DNA of 64,000 nucleotides, taken from Microbacterium aerolatum. GTDB taxonomy: Bacteria > Actinomycetota > Actinomycetes > Actinomycetales > Microbacteriaceae. The notes under the pieces are model-generated. The model was given only the letters and a program-made list of their open reading frames with translations. It was not told the DNA's origin and did no database searches. The DNA lies in contig NZ_BJUW01000001.1 in NCBI RefSeq assembly GCF_007988825.1, forward strand, positions 62,001 through 126,000, written 5' to 3'. The position numbers and the translations under genes were made by a program. Shown here piece by piece: positions 40,794 through 50,078 of the stretch (position 1 is the stretch's first letter; every line of letters starts with the position of its first letter).

Positions 40794-42232
40794 CGACCGC
40801 CCGCATCGATGAGCAGACCGAGAGCCTGGTCATCGCCGGCACGGGTTCGAAGCCCTCAGAGGCGACGCTCGCGGGGCCCCGCGCGCGCGTCTCCGCGCGG
40901 ATCACCGGCGGCGGCAAGACCTGGAAGGCGACGTTTCCGCTGCGGCTGGCGCGCTGGGGCGGCCCGGAGCTGCCGCTGCCGTCCGGTGCATACGAGCTGG
41001 ACATCGACGGCGCGGATCTCAGCGGCGTCGCGTCGGACTCGCAGCTGCTGCCAGGACTTCGGATCTCGCTGAAGGGCGCGCACGTCGATATCGCGCCTCC
41101 GCTGGATCCGATCCACGAGACCGGCGAGGGGCAGTCGGCGCTCGAGGAGCGCTACGTCGCGCAGCCCGGCGGCGATGAGAACGCCGTGTTCTTCGAGAGC
41201 TTCTACGGCCAGAGCGCAGGGTGCAACCCCAGGGCGATCGATCGCGAGCTCGCCGCGCGCGCGCCGGGCGTCACGCGGTACTGGAGCGTCGTCGACCTGT
41301 CGGTGCCGGTTCCGGACGGAGCGATCGCCGTCGTCGAGGGCAGCCCGGAGTGGTGGCGGGCCAGGGGAGCGGCACGTCTGCTGATCGTGAACGACTGGCT
41401 GCGGCGCAGATTCGCGCGCAAGGCGGGCCAGCGGGTGGTGCAGACCTGGCACGGCACGCCGCTCAAGCGCCTCGCGCTGCATCGCCCCGGATTCGATCCG
41501 AGACGAATGGCGGCCGTGGTCAAGGAATCCCGCCGGTGGGATGTGCTGCTCGCCCAGAACCTCTACGCCGAGCGCATCCTCAAGAAGGCGTACGCCTTCT
41601 TCGGCAAGCCGATCTGGACCGACGGCTATCCGCGCAACGACGCGTTGCTCACCGGCGACGGCGCGGCGACCCGGAAGGCGCTCGGCATCGGCCCGGAGGA
41701 GAGCGTGCTGCTGTATGCACCGACCTGGCGCGATGACCGCAGCGAGATCGTCGATTTCGTCGACCCCCAGCTTCTCGCCGAGCAGGCGGATGCCGTCGTG
41801 CTGGTGCGCGGGCACTCGCGCACCCTTCGGCCGGGCAAGGATCACACCGGTGCGCGGGTGATCGATGTCACGGGATTCCCCGACACCACCCAGCTACTGC
41901 TCGCAGCGGACGCGCTGATCACGGACTACTCCTCGGTGATGTTCGACTTCAGCGTCACCGGCAAGCCGATGTTCTTCCTCGTCCCCGACCTCGAGCACTA
42001 CCGGGGGCAGCTGCGCGGGTTCTACTTCGATCTCGCCGAGCGCGCGCCCGGACCGCTGGTGGGTTCGCAGGACGAGCTCGTGGCCGCCGTGCTCGACGAC
42101 TCGGTGCCCGGCCGGTTCGCCGAGCGGTATGCGGCGTGGCAGCGGCAGTTCAACGGCCACGACGACGGTCACGCCGCCGAGCGCGTGGTCTCCCGCATCC
42201 TCGACCTCGGATACATTTCTGCGGGTCGTTGA
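40790..42232 (+). CDS. CDP-glycerol glycerophosphotransferase-like protein 2
   Basis: This 480-residue protein has an extra N-terminal beta-rich domain of about 130 residues. The transferase core follows, with VFFESFYGQSAGCNPRAIDR, VVQTWHGTPLKRLAL, LLYAPTWRDDRSE, VLVRGHSRTL and ALITDYSSVMFDFSVTGKP. These match TagF-like polymerases more closely than the gene before it. ATG overlaps the previous stop, so the two are made together. A repeat-rich gap follows, facing the convergent glycosyltransferase. Confidence 0.91.
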   Translation: MTTARIDEQTESLVIAGTGSKPSEATLAGPRARVSARITGGGKTWKATFPLRLARWGGPELPLPSGAYELDIDGADLSGVASDSQLLPGLRISLKGAHVDIAPPLDPIHETGEGQSALEERYVAQPGGDENAVFFESFYGQSAGCNPRAIDRELAARAPGVTRYWSVVDLSVPVPDGAIAVVEGSPEWWRARGAARLLIVNDWLRRRFARKAGQRVVQTWHGTPLKRLALHRPGFDPRRMAAVVKESRRWDVLLAQNLYAERILKKAYAFFGKPIWTDGYPRNDALLTGDGAATRKALGIGPEESVLLYAPTWRDDRSEIVDFVDPQLLAEQADAVVLVRGHSRTLRPGKDHTGARVIDVTGFPDTTQLLLAADALITDYSSVMFDFSVTGKPMFFLVPDLEHYRGQLRGFYFDLAERAPGPLVGSQDELVAAVLDDSVPGRFAERYAAWQRQFNGHDDGHAAERVVSRILDLGYISAGR

Positions 42233-42237
42233 GCGGA

Positions 42238-42252
42238 GGCGGCGGAGCCGCC
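42238..42252. repeat. Hairpin within a repeat-like intergenic stretch
   Basis: GGCGGC-GGA-GCCGCC forms a stem. The surrounding 66-base gap (42233-42298) also holds direct repeats: CGTTGAGCG at 42227-42235 and 42265-42273, and CGAAACG twice. It resembles dispersed extragenic elements of related genomes and separates two convergent genes, so it may act as a terminator. Confidence 0.5.
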
Positions 42253-42298
42253 GGAGACGAAACGCGTTGAGCGAGCGTCAGCGAGTCGAAACGATTCC

Positions 42299-43372
42299 CT
42301 ACGGCAGCGGTGTGTTGCGCGTCCCGAGACGCGAGGCGTCCACGGTGTCGCGCGCGCCTCGCAGCACCCCGCCGATGAACCCGTATCCCCAGGCCAGGTG
42401 CATGGTCGGCAGCACCGCGAGCGTCCACAGGCGCTCGCGCGGCGTGCGTCCGTCGCCCGGCCGCAGCGCCATGGCCGCGACGAGCATCGCGTACGCGATC
42501 AGCGGCAGGTAGACGATGGAAGCCACGAGCGATGCCAGCCCGCCCAGCACGCGCGCTACCTGCAGAACGCCGACGATCACGGCGAGGATGACGTTCAGCA
42601 CCAGCGCCGGCGGTGCGAAGAACCGCAGGCCGTTGCTGCGCCCGTAGCGCCGGACGAGCTCGCCGCGCCACGCGCCCGTCGCCCGGAACTGCCGCGCCAG
42701 CCGCCACCAGCTCTCGCGCGGCCAGTAGGTGACGGACAGCTGCGGATCGAGCCACACCTTGTGGCCGGCCTGCCGGATGCGCAGATTGAGTTCCCAGTCC
42801 TCGCCGCGCCTGATCGTCTCGTCGAACAGCCCGACCTCTTCGAGCACTGTCCGCCGCATCACGCCGAGATAGGCGGACTCCGCTTCACCCTCATGCGTGG
42901 TGCCGTGGTACGCCCCGCCGCCGAGACCGATGGGGGAGTTGTACGCTCGCGCCACCGCCCGCTGGAACGGTGTGCGGCCGTCAGCGCGCATGACGCCGCC
43001 GACGTTCGCGGCGCCGGTGCGCTCCAGCGTCGCCAGCGCCCGCTGCGCGTACCCTGGGGCGAGCTCGGAATGCGCGTCGACGCGGACGATCGTGGGATAG
43101 CGACTGGCGCGGATCGCGGCATTCAGCCCCACCGGGATGTGCGCTGCCGGGTTCGCGACGAGACGGATCCGGTCGTCCTCGGCTGCAAGGCGCTGGGCGA
43201 GGTCGGTCGTGCCGTCGGTCGACGGGCCCAGGGCGAGCACGAGCTCGCTCGGACCCTGCAGCTCCTGCGCCAGTACCGAGGCGACGGCGTGCTCGAGATA
43301 AGCGCGCTCGTTGAGTACGGGCATGATGAACGACACCCCTGACCGAGGTGTTGTCGAATCGTGCTCTTCCAC
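42299..43372 (-). CDS. Family 2 glycosyltransferase, membrane-associated
   Basis: This 357-residue inverting glycosyltransferase has the GT-A fold: SFIMPVLNERAYLEHAVASVL, IVRVDAHSEL (metal-binding DAH), RRTVLEEVGLFDETIRRGEDWELNLRI (with the acceptor-site ED) and the QFRATGAWRGELVRRY helix. Two or three membrane segments occur between about 250 and 330. Surface polysaccharide or teichoic-acid decoration fits the neighbours. The GTG at 43372 is the first reasonable start. A weak -10, CATGAT, ends six bases upstream. It is divergent from the third CDP-glycerol transferase-like gene. Confidence 0.88.
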   Translation of the reverse strand: MEEHDSTTPRSGVSFIMPVLNERAYLEHAVASVLAQELQGPSELVLALGPSTDGTTDLAQRLAAEDDRIRLVANPAAHIPVGLNAAIRASRYPTIVRVDAHSELAPGYAQRALATLERTGAANVGGVMRADGRTPFQRAVARAYNSPIGLGGGAYHGTTHEGEAESAYLGVMRRTVLEEVGLFDETIRRGEDWELNLRIRQAGHKVWLDPQLSVTYWPRESWWRLARQFRATGAWRGELVRRYGRSNGLRFFAPPALVLNVILAVIVGVLQVARVLGGLASLVASIVYLPLIAYAMLVAAMALRPGDGRTPRERLWTLAVLPTMHLAWGYGFIGGVLRGARDTVDASRLGTRNTPLP

Positions 43373-43409
43373 CCGTCGATCATGTCATGGTGCGCTGAGC
43401 GACCATGCG

Positions 43410-43415
43410 TACTCT
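43410..43415 (+). promoter_or_regulatory. -10 element, leaderless CDP-glycerol transferase 3
   Basis: TACTCT ends six bases before the GTG at 43422. Confidence 0.5.
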
Positions 43416-43421
43416 TGAGAG

Positions 43422-44705
43422 GTGAGTGGTGTCAGCGATCTGAAGAAGGCCTATCGGCTGCTGCGGAAGGCCCTGCGCTCGCGGAAGGCCGTGCAGCGTG
43501 TCCGTCGACACCTCGCGACGCTGGCTCCGCACCCGGAAGACCACTACAAGGTCGCGGTGTACTTCGCCGACGGGGCCGTCAACATGTACCAGATGCGCCA
43601 GTGGTACCGGCCGCTCGCCGAGTTGCAGAAGCTGTGGCCCGTCGTGGTGCTCGCGCGCAACGCCGGAGGTGCCGAGAAGCTGCTCGAAGAGGACTCTCCG
43701 CCGGTGGCGTTCGTGCCCACAGTGCGCGACCTCGAGCGCTTCATCTCCCGGCAGGACATCCGCGTCGTCCTGTACGTGAATCAGAACACGCGCAACTTCC
43801 AGATGTTCCGCTACGGCCGCCGCTGGCATGTGTTCATCAACCACGGCGAGTCCGACAAGATGTACATGACCACGAACCAGTACAAGGCGTACGACTACGC
43901 GTTCGTGGCGGGTCAGGCGGCGCGTGACCGGCTGAACCGGACGCTGTGGGACTACGACGTGGACAACAGCACGATCGAGATCGGCCGCCCGCAGGCGGAT
44001 CACTACTCCGGCATCCTGCCGTACACGCCCGACGAGCGCACCGTCGTGCTGTACGCGCCCACCTGGGAGGGCGACCGTCCCAGCGCGTACTACGGATCGA
44101 TCGCGACGCACGGCGAGACTCTCGTAGGGGCGCTGCTGGCGACCGGGCGGCACCGGGTGATCTACCGGCCGCACCCGCGCAGCGGGGTCATCGACGACGA
44201 GTACGGCGCCGCGCACCGGCGGATCGTCGCGGCGATCGCCGAGGCGAACCAGGCCGATGCCGCCGCGCGGCACATCTTCGATGACGGCCCCGAGCTGGGC
44301 TGGCAGCTCTCGGCAGCGGATGTCGCGATCGTCGACATCTCGGCGATGGTCTACGACCGTCTCGCATCGGGCAAGCCGCTGATGATCACGCGCCCGATGG
44401 ATGAGCGCGCCTCGATCGACACCGGCGGGTACCTCTCCGACTGCGAGTGGTTGACGGCGGATGCCGCGGCCGACATCGTCTCCGAGGTCGACCGAGTGCG
44501 CGCCGACGAGCAGGCCATCGCGAAGCTGCGGATGTGGGTGCAGCACTACTTCGGCGACACCACGCCGGGCGTGGCGACGGCGAAGTTCCACGCGGCCGTC
44601 GAGCGGCTCATGGGGGAGTGGGACGAGTGGCGTCAGCGTGAGATCGGTGCCGTCTCACACGATGAGGATGACGACGATGAAGAGGCCAAGGACGACGAGC
44701 TCTGA
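43422..44705 (+). CDS. CDP-glycerol glycerophosphotransferase-like protein 3 (divergent)
   Basis: The 427-residue protein shares the GT-B fold of the two upstream genes: VLYAPTWEGDRPS, VIYRPHPRSG and DVAIVDISAMVYDRLASGKP. The first motif reads VFINHGESDKMYM in place of WHGTPLK, and the last DISAMVYD in place of DYSSMMFD. So it probably uses a different acceptor, or is a different type of phospho-polyol transferase. Its N-terminus is basic and helical; the C-terminus is a highly acidic tail (DEDDDDEEAKDDEL). TACTCT six bases before the GTG supports the start. Confidence 0.82.
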   Translation: MSGVSDLKKAYRLLRKALRSRKAVQRVRRHLATLAPHPEDHYKVAVYFADGAVNMYQMRQWYRPLAELQKLWPVVVLARNAGGAEKLLEEDSPPVAFVPTVRDLERFISRQDIRVVLYVNQNTRNFQMFRYGRRWHVFINHGESDKMYMTTNQYKAYDYAFVAGQAARDRLNRTLWDYDVDNSTIEIGRPQADHYSGILPYTPDERTVVLYAPTWEGDRPSAYYGSIATHGETLVGALLATGRHRVIYRPHPRSGVIDDEYGAAHRRIVAAIAEANQADAAARHIFDDGPELGWQLSAADVAIVDISAMVYDRLASGKPLMITRPMDERASIDTGGYLSDCEWLTADAAADIVSEVDRVRADEQAIAKLRMWVQHYFGDTTPGVATAKFHAAVERLMGEWDEWRQREIGAVSHDEDDDDEEAKDDEL

Positions 44706-44739
44706 TCCGGTGGCCCTGACGCCGGCCGCGACGGGTTCG

Positions 44740-44745
44740 TAGACT
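44740..44745 (+). promoter_or_regulatory. -10 element, leaderless birA
   Basis: TAGACT ends six bases before the ATG at 44752. Confidence 0.6.
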
Positions 44746-44751
44746 GGCGAC

Positions 44752-45516
44752 ATGGACTTCCCCCAGGCCGAGGCCGTCGCATCCCGGTTCGAGGTGCTCG
44801 CCGAATCGGCGTCGACGAACGCCGCCATGCGGCTGCTGTCGGCCGACGCCGACGCCTGGCCGCATCTGTCCGTGCTGCTGACCGAGAACCAGACCGCCGG
44901 TCGTGGCCGGCTGGACCGGTCCTGGGAGACGCCGGCCGGCTCGGCCCTGGCGATCTCGGTGCTGTTGCGCGAGCTGCCATCGCAGCCGGAGGCGATCGGC
45001 TGGATCCCGCTCGTGGCGGGCCTGGCCATGGCGGATGCCGTGACCGTGCAGCTCCCGGGGCATGAGATCGGTGTGAAATGGCCCAACGACGTGCTCGTCG
45101 ACGGCCGCAAGATCTGCGGCATCCTCGCCGAATCCACCGGCTCTGCGATCGTGCTCGGCTCCGGCGTGAACACCGCGATGACCGCGGCGCAGCTCCCGGT
45201 GCCGACGGCCACTTCGTTCGCGCTGCTGGGGAGGACGTGCGATGCGGACCGGCTCGTCGCCGACTACCTCCGCCGGCTCGACGGCCTGCTCTCCGCTCTG
45301 CGGTCATGGGGAGACACGGATCGCAGCGGCGTGCACGCCGCGGTGTCCGCACGGTGCACGACCCTCGGAAAGACCGTCGAGGTCGCGCTCCCGGACGGCG
45401 ACATCCTCCGTGGCGAGGCCGTTCGCCTCGAGCCCGACGGGCGTCTGTGCGTGCGCAGCGACGGCGAGGAGCGTCTCGTCGCAGCCGGCGACGTGGTGCA
45501 CGCGCGGCTGAGCTGA
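44752..45516 (+). CDS. birA: Biotin--[acetyl-CoA-carboxylase] ligase
   Basis: This 254-residue enzyme joins biotin to carrier proteins of acyl-CoA carboxylases. It has ASTNAAM (biotin contact), TENQTAGRGRLDRSW (the GRGRxxR nucleotide loop), SVLLREL, VKWPNDVLVDGRKICGILAE (catalytic Lys and acidic site) and a short SH3-like C-terminal domain from about residue 205. There is no N-terminal DNA-binding domain, so it is not a transcription repressor like the E. coli form. Single gene with TAGACT six bases before the ATG. Confidence 0.95.
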   Translation: MDFPQAEAVASRFEVLAESASTNAAMRLLSADADAWPHLSVLLTENQTAGRGRLDRSWETPAGSALAISVLLRELPSQPEAIGWIPLVAGLAMADAVTVQLPGHEIGVKWPNDVLVDGRKICGILAESTGSAIVLGSGVNTAMTAAQLPVPTATSFALLGRTCDADRLVADYLRRLDGLLSALRSWGDTDRSGVHAAVSARCTTLGKTVEVALPDGDILRGEAVRLEPDGRLCVRSDGEERLVAAGDVVHARLS

Positions 45517-45583
45517 CGCTCGCGGCCGCTGGACACGCCGTCACACGACCGGAGATGTCGGCGGTGCCGGGCACAATGGAGGC

Positions 45584-46138
45584 ATGACTCAGCCCACGAC
45601 GCTCGGCGGCCGGCCCATGATGCCGCCGCCGGGAGCGCCAGCCGAAGAGCTGCTCATCGCGCGCTTCCACGGCCACGCGCGCGGGCTGTTCTGGTCGGCG
45701 TTGCTGATGATCGCGATCTTCGGGGCGACGGCGTACTTCTACGACAACCTGCCCGGCGGGTACGAGAACTGGATGCTGATCGCCGCCGCTGCCGTGCTGT
45801 TGGTGCTCGGTGTGGTCGTTCCGTACCTCATCTGGGCGTCTCGCACCTACACGGTGACCACGCGCCGCGTGATCGTTCACCGTGGTCTCGGAGCTCGTCA
45901 GCGGCGCGAGATGTCGCACGTGCGCGGCTATACGATCGGCGTGCGCCGCGGCATCCTGCAGCGCATGTGGGGCGCGGGGACGATCACGCTCTCCAACGGC
46001 ATGGATTCGCCTCTGCAGCTGGTCAACATCCCGAACGTCGCGCTCGTGAACGAGGCGCTCGCCGACCAGATCGAGGTCAACCAGATCCTGGCGCACCGCG
46101 ACGCCCAGACGATGGGCGACACCGACCCTGTCGACTGA
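45584..46138 (+). CDS. PH-domain (bPH2) membrane protein
   Basis: The 184-residue protein has a Pro/Gly-rich N-terminus, two membrane helices (about 34-50 and 63-86), then the bacterial PH domain: SRTYTVTTRRVIVHRGLGAR, HVRGYTIGVRRGILQRMWGAGTI and PLQLVNIPNVALVNEALADQI. Function is unknown. It has both GGAGG and a CACAAT hexamer before the ATG, so it could be started either way. Position between birA and purK is common in this group of bacteria. Confidence 0.86.
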   Translation: MTQPTTLGGRPMMPPPGAPAEELLIARFHGHARGLFWSALLMIAIFGATAYFYDNLPGGYENWMLIAAAAVLLVLGVVVPYLIWASRTYTVTTRRVIVHRGLGARQRREMSHVRGYTIGVRRGILQRMWGAGTITLSNGMDSPLQLVNIPNVALVNEALADQIEVNQILAHRDAQTMGDTDPVD

Positions 46139-46217
46139 CCTGCAGGACGGGCGAGCAGCGCCCGGTCGAAGCGTCCCCACCGATGCGGAAGAATGGACGC
46201 GACGAACGGAGATTCTC

Positions 46218-47342
46218 ATGGCGTTGCGCGTTGGCGTGATCGGCGGCGGACAGCTGGCTCGGATGATGATCGCTCCGGCGGTCGAGCTCGGGCTCGACAT
46301 CCGCGTACTTGCCGAATCGGAGGGCATGTCGGCCCAGCTGGCTGCGACGGCGGTGGGCGACTACCGCGATCTCGACACCGTCCGCGCCTTCGCGAAGGAC
46401 GTCGACGTCGTCACGTTCGACCACGAGCATGTGCCGCAGGACGTCCTGCGAGCCCTCGTGGCCGACGGAGTCGCGGTGCACCCGGGCCCCGACGCCCTGC
46501 AGTACGCGCAGGACAAGCTGGTCATGCGCGCCCGCCTGGCCGAGCTCGGCGTACCTCAGCCGGATTGGGCACCGATCGCGAACGCCGATGAGCTCCAGGC
46601 GTTCCTCGACGACCACGGCGGGCGGGCCGTCGTGAAGACGCCGCGCGGCGGTTATGACGGCAAGGGCGTGCGCGTCGTGCGCGCAGCCGAGGATGCGGCC
46701 GACTGGTTCGCGCAGACGGCGGAGGACGAGTCGCTGCTCGTCGAGGAGCTGGTGTCGTTCCGGCGCGAGCTCGCCCAGCAGGTCGCGCGCCGGCCGAGCG
46801 GACAGATCACGGCCTACCCGGTCGTGGAGACCGTGCAGCGCGACGGCGTGTGCGCCGAGGTGTTCGCCCCGGCGCCGGGCGCGGCCGAGCGGCTCATGCG
46901 GGTGGCAGAAGGCATCGGCCGTCAGATCGCCGAAGGCCTCGGCGTCACCGGGATGCTGGCCGTCGAGCTCTTCGAGACGGACGACGAGCGCGTGCTCGTC
47001 AACGAACTGGCGATGCGCCCGCACAACAGCGGCCATTGGAGCCAGGACGGTGCCGTGACGGGCCAGTTCGAGCAGCACCTGCGGGCGGTCTCCGATCTGC
47101 CGCTGGGTGATCCGACGCCGCGTGCTCGCTGGGCGGCGATGGTGAACATCCTCGGCGGTCCCGCAGATGGCGCGTTCGAGGATCGGTTCGAGGCGGCCAT
47201 GTCCGAACATCCGGATGCCAAGATCCACACCTACGGCAAGGACGCGCGCCCCGGGCGCAAGGTCGGGCATGTGAACGCCGCGGGCGATGACCTCGATGAC
47301 GTCGTCTACACGGCGCGTGCCGCCGCAGCGCATTTCGCGTGA
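46218..47342 (+). CDS. purK: N5-carboxyaminoimidazole ribonucleotide synthase
   Basis: PurK converts AIR, bicarbonate and ATP to N5-CAIR in purine synthesis. The ATP-grasp enzyme (374 residues) has [15 protein letters not shown] (3-17), [33 protein letters not shown] (ATP-grasp loop), [19 protein letters not shown] and [17 protein letters not shown] near the end. GGAG lies eight bases before the ATG. The next gene, purE, uses its product; it has its own -10. Confidence 0.96.
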   Translation: MALRVGVIGGGQLARMMIAPAVELGLDIRVLAESEGMSAQLAATAVGDYRDLDTVRAFAKDVDVVTFDHEHVPQDVLRALVADGVAVHPGPDALQYAQDKLVMRARLAELGVPQPDWAPIANADELQAFLDDHGGRAVVKTPRGGYDGKGVRVVRAAEDAADWFAQTAEDESLLVEELVSFRRELAQQVARRPSGQITAYPVVETVQRDGVCAEVFAPAPGAAERLMRVAEGIGRQIAEGLGVTGMLAVELFETDDERVLVNELAMRPHNSGHWSQDGAVTGQFEQHLRAVSDLPLGDPTPRARWAAMVNILGGPADGAFEDRFEAAMSEHPDAKIHTYGKDARPGRKVGHVNAAGDDLDDVVYTARAAAAHFA

Positions 47343-47406
47343 CAGTTCGACCAGTTCAAGACCCGAACAGAGCGCGCCGTTCAGCGGAACTCCGGGAACC
47401 AGACCG

Positions 47407-47412
47407 TACCCT
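47407..47412 (+). promoter_or_regulatory. -10 element, leaderless purE
   Basis: TACCCT ends six bases before the GTG at 47419. Confidence 0.5.
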
Positions 47413-47418
47413 GGGTTG

Positions 47419-47934
47419 GTGACTGAGCCACTGCACTCTTCGAGCGTGCCCGTCGTCGGCGTCGTGATGGGATCCGACTCCGACTGGCGTGTGATGAGCG
47501 ACGCCTCCCAGGCGCTCGCCGACTTCGGCATCCCGCACGAGGTGGAGGTGGTCTCCGCCCACCGCACGCCGGACAAGCTCATGTCCTATGCGCGCGAAGC
47601 GCGTGCACGCGGCATCCGGGTCATCATCGCCGGCGCCGGCGGCGCAGCGCACCTGCCAGGGATGCTGGCATCGATGACGCCGCTCCCCGTCATCGGTGTT
47701 CCGGTGCCCCTCGCGTACCTCGACGGCATGGACTCGCTGCTGTCGATCGTGCAGATGCCCGCCGGCATCCCGGTCGCCACCGTGTCGATCGGCGGCGCGC
47801 GCAATGCAGGCATCCTCGCGGCGCGCATCCTCGGAACGGGCGACGACGCGATCGCGGACCGCGTCGAGGACTACGCGAAGACGCTTGAGGCTCAGGTCGC
47901 CGAGAAGAACGAGCGGCTGAAGGACTCCCTGTGA
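47419..47934 (+). CDS. purE: N5-CAIR mutase, class I PurE
   Basis: PurE moves the carboxylate of N5-CAIR to give CAIR. In 171 residues it has [10 protein letters not shown] (15-24), [29 protein letters not shown] and [30 protein letters not shown], all strongly conserved. I chose the GTG at 47419 because TACCCT ends six bases before it and upstream codons in this frame do not match the family. Its stop overlaps the LCP gene (GTGA). Confidence 0.96.
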   Translation: MTEPLHSSSVPVVGVVMGSDSDWRVMSDASQALADFGIPHEVEVVSAHRTPDKLMSYAREARARGIRVIIAGAGGAAHLPGMLASMTPLPVIGVPVPLAYLDGMDSLLSIVQMPAGIPVATVSIGGARNAGILAARILGTGDDAIADRVEDYAKTLEAQVAEKNERLKDSL

Positions 47935-49391
47935 CCATTGCCGCACCTCGCGCGACGGCAGGCGCGGGCCGCCGGCTGATCGAGCCGCGGCCGCTGCGCA
48001 ACCCGGACGCCACCGATCCCGCTTTCATGGGCAGGCGAGGATGGTGGCTGGTCGCGATGAACGTGCTGGTTCCCGGTTCTGCGCAGATCCTCGCCGGACG
48101 CAACCGGAAGCTGGGGCGATTCGGTCTCGGTGCGACGCTGGTCGGATGGCTGCTGCTCATCGCGGCCGGCGCTCTCGCTCTTTTCGCACGGCAGGCGCTG
48201 GTGTGGCTCATCAGCGGTCCGCTGTCGTGGGGAGTGCTCACCCTCGTCCAGATCCTTCTGATCGCGTATCCGGTGCTGTGGCTGGTGCTGACCATCGACA
48301 CGCTGCGGTTGGTCCGGCTCGTGAAGGTGCCGCCGATCTCGCGGTGGGCGATTCCGATCGCATCGCTTCTCGTGCTCGCACTGGTCGGCGGTGGAGCGGT
48401 GCAGGCTTCCACGATGGCTGCGTCTGGCCGCGGCGCCCTCGGCGACATCTTCGGGCAGAGCGGCCCGAGCGTCGAACCGAGCGACGGCTACTACAACATC
48501 CTGCTTCTCGGTGCCGACAGCGGTGACGGACGCGACTCGATGCGATTCGACAGCATCTCGGTGGTCTCGGTGAACGCGGAGACGGGGGCGGTGACGATCT
48601 TCGGCATCCCGCGTGAGTTGCCGCATGCCCCGTTCAGCGACGGCAGCCCGATGCAGGCGCTGTATCCGGACGGTTTCGAGGGGCATCAATCGTCCACCTG
48701 CGGCTGGAACCGGTGGATGAATCATGTCCGCTACGCCGCTGAGGTGTGTCGTGACGACGACGGGACCGAGCTCTACCCCGACGCCGCGGCGAACGGCTCG
48801 GCGCCGGGCATCGAGGCGACCAAGGATGCCGCGGAGGGCATTCTCGGAATCCAGATCCCGTACTACATCTTCATCGACATGAACGGCTTCGCCGCGATGA
48901 TCGACGCGCTCGGCGGGGTCGACATCAACGTCACGGAGCGCCTGCCCAAGGGTGGCCCGCCGGAGGGCTGGAGCGGCACGGACGTCAACGAGTGGGCGAT
49001 CGGCTGGATCGAGCCGGGACAGCAGCACATGAACGGCGACACCGCGCAGTGGTACGCCCGCTCGCGGTACACCACGAGCGACTGGGACCGTATGGAGCGC
49101 CAGCGCCAACTGCAGGTCGCGATCCTCGACCAGTTCACGCCGCAGAACATCCTGACCAGGTTCAACGACATCGCAAGCGCCGGCAATGTGCTCGTCGACA
49201 CGGACCTGCCGCGGGACAAGCTGCCGGAATTCTTCGACCTGATGCTGAAGGCGAAGGAGCTCCCGGTCACCTCGATCGAGCTGGTGCCCGAGAACGGCGT
49301 CGACGAGCACGAGCCCGACTACGCCTTCGTCCGCGATCTCGCGCAGAAGACACTGCACCCGCCGACGGCCACGCCGGCACCGACGCCGTAG
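47931..49391 (+). CDS. LCP (LytR-CpsA-Psr) family glycopolymer ligase
   Basis: LCP enzymes attach teichoic acids or polysaccharides to peptidoglycan from a lipid carrier. The 486-residue protein has three or four N-terminal membrane segments (to about residue 155, an expanded form) and an outward LCP domain: [38 protein letters not shown] (conserved Arg), [19 protein letters not shown] and [28 protein letters not shown]. The Asp and Arg residues for pyrophosphate binding are present. GTG at 47931 overlaps the purE stop. It fits with the nearby teichoic-acid-type genes. Confidence 0.93.
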   Translation: MTIAAPRATAGAGRRLIEPRPLRNPDATDPAFMGRRGWWLVAMNVLVPGSAQILAGRNRKLGRFGLGATLVGWLLLIAAGALALFARQALVWLISGPLSWGVLTLVQILLIAYPVLWLVLTIDTLRLVRLVKVPPISRWAIPIASLLVLALVGGGAVQASTMAASGRGALGDIFGQSGPSVEPSDGYYNILLLGADSGDGRDSMRFDSISVVSVNAETGAVTIFGIPRELPHAPFSDGSPMQALYPDGFEGHQSSTCGWNRWMNHVRYAAEVCRDDDGTELYPDAAANGSAPGIEATKDAAEGILGIQIPYYIFIDMNGFAAMIDALGGVDINVTERLPKGGPPEGWSGTDVNEWAIGWIEPGQQHMNGDTAQWYARSRYTTSDWDRMERQRQLQVAILDQFTPQNILTRFNDIASAGNVLVDTDLPRDKLPEFFDLMLKAKELPVTSIELVPENGVDEHEPDYAFVRDLAQKTLHPPTATPAPTP

Positions 49392-49397
49392 CCCGGC

Positions 49398-49417
49398 GAC
49401 CGGCGCGCTCGCCGGTC
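49398..49417. terminator. Hairpin between convergent gene ends
   Basis: GACCGGCG (49398-49405) and CGCCGGTC (49410-49417) form a perfect 8-bp stem with a CGCT loop. It lies between the stop of the LCP gene and the stop of the LARTG surface-protein gene, so it may serve both. Confidence 0.55.
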
Positions 49418-49930
49418 TCAGTGAGTCCGGCGACGACGTACCGAGGCCGCGACGAGCACACCGCCGGCTGCCAGCGTCAGCACACCCGTGCCGAGCATCC
49501 ACGGTTCGACTCCGCCACCGGTGCGCGCGAGGCCGCAGGTCGTCGTCGCGTCGGCCTTCTTCACAGTGATCAGAGCCGTGTACGACCGTGAGCCGGAGAG
49601 CGCGACCGAGTAGCGACCCTCGCCGTCGGCCGGCGGCCGGAACGACAGCGCGAGAGCGCCCGCTCCGTCGGCGACCTCGCCGGAGTACGTCGCGCGTGCG
49701 GCGTTCGCTCCAGCGACCTCGACCGCCACGTCCTCGTCCGGCAGGAAGTAGCCGGTGCGGAATGCGATCGTCGATGTCTCGCAGGTCTCGATCACCGGCT
49801 GGTCGATCGTGACTTCGGGCGGCTTCGCGTAGGAGTCGACGGCGCTCGGCGGTGAGGCCGACGCGGCGACGGGCGCGGCGAGCACGAGCACGCCGGTGGC
49901 AAGGGTCAATGAGACCAATTTCTTCAGCAT
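49418..49930 (-). CDS. Secreted surface protein with LARTG sorting signal
   Basis: The 170-residue protein has a signal peptide (residues 1-26, cleavage near ASA-SPPS), a beta-rich middle of about 100 residues with one Cys pair (ETCETS and TTTCGLA), and a C-terminal cell-wall sorting signal: LARTG, a hydrophobic segment (WMLGTGVLTLAAGGVLVAA) and RRRRTH. LAxTG is typical of class E sortases. No sortase gene is in the window. The ATG at 49930 follows GGGGGAG. Role of the mature domain is unknown. Confidence 0.8.
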   Translation of the reverse strand: MLKKLVSLTLATGVLVLAAPVAASASPPSAVDSYAKPPEVTIDQPVIETCETSTIAFRTGYFLPDEDVAVEVAGANAARATYSGEVADGAGALALSFRPPADGEGRYSVALSGSRSYTALITVKKADATTTCGLARTGGGVEPWMLGTGVLTLAAGGVLVAASVRRRRTH

Positions 49931-50078
49931 GATTCTCCCCCAGAGAGATGCACGCGGAATCGCACTCGAGCACACCCCTGCGCTCGACTGCGCGGACTCC
50001 TCCTGCCCCCAAAGCAGGATGGCAGAGCCCGATATTCCCCAGTGAGCTGAGGTTACCCTCCCGCGCCGGGATCCGCCA

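Noticed and set aside
47892..50012. A 706-residue minus-strand frame across the LCP gene
   Set aside because: It covers a well-supported plus-strand LCP gene and part of the surface-protein gene in another frame; composition is that of an antisense shadow.
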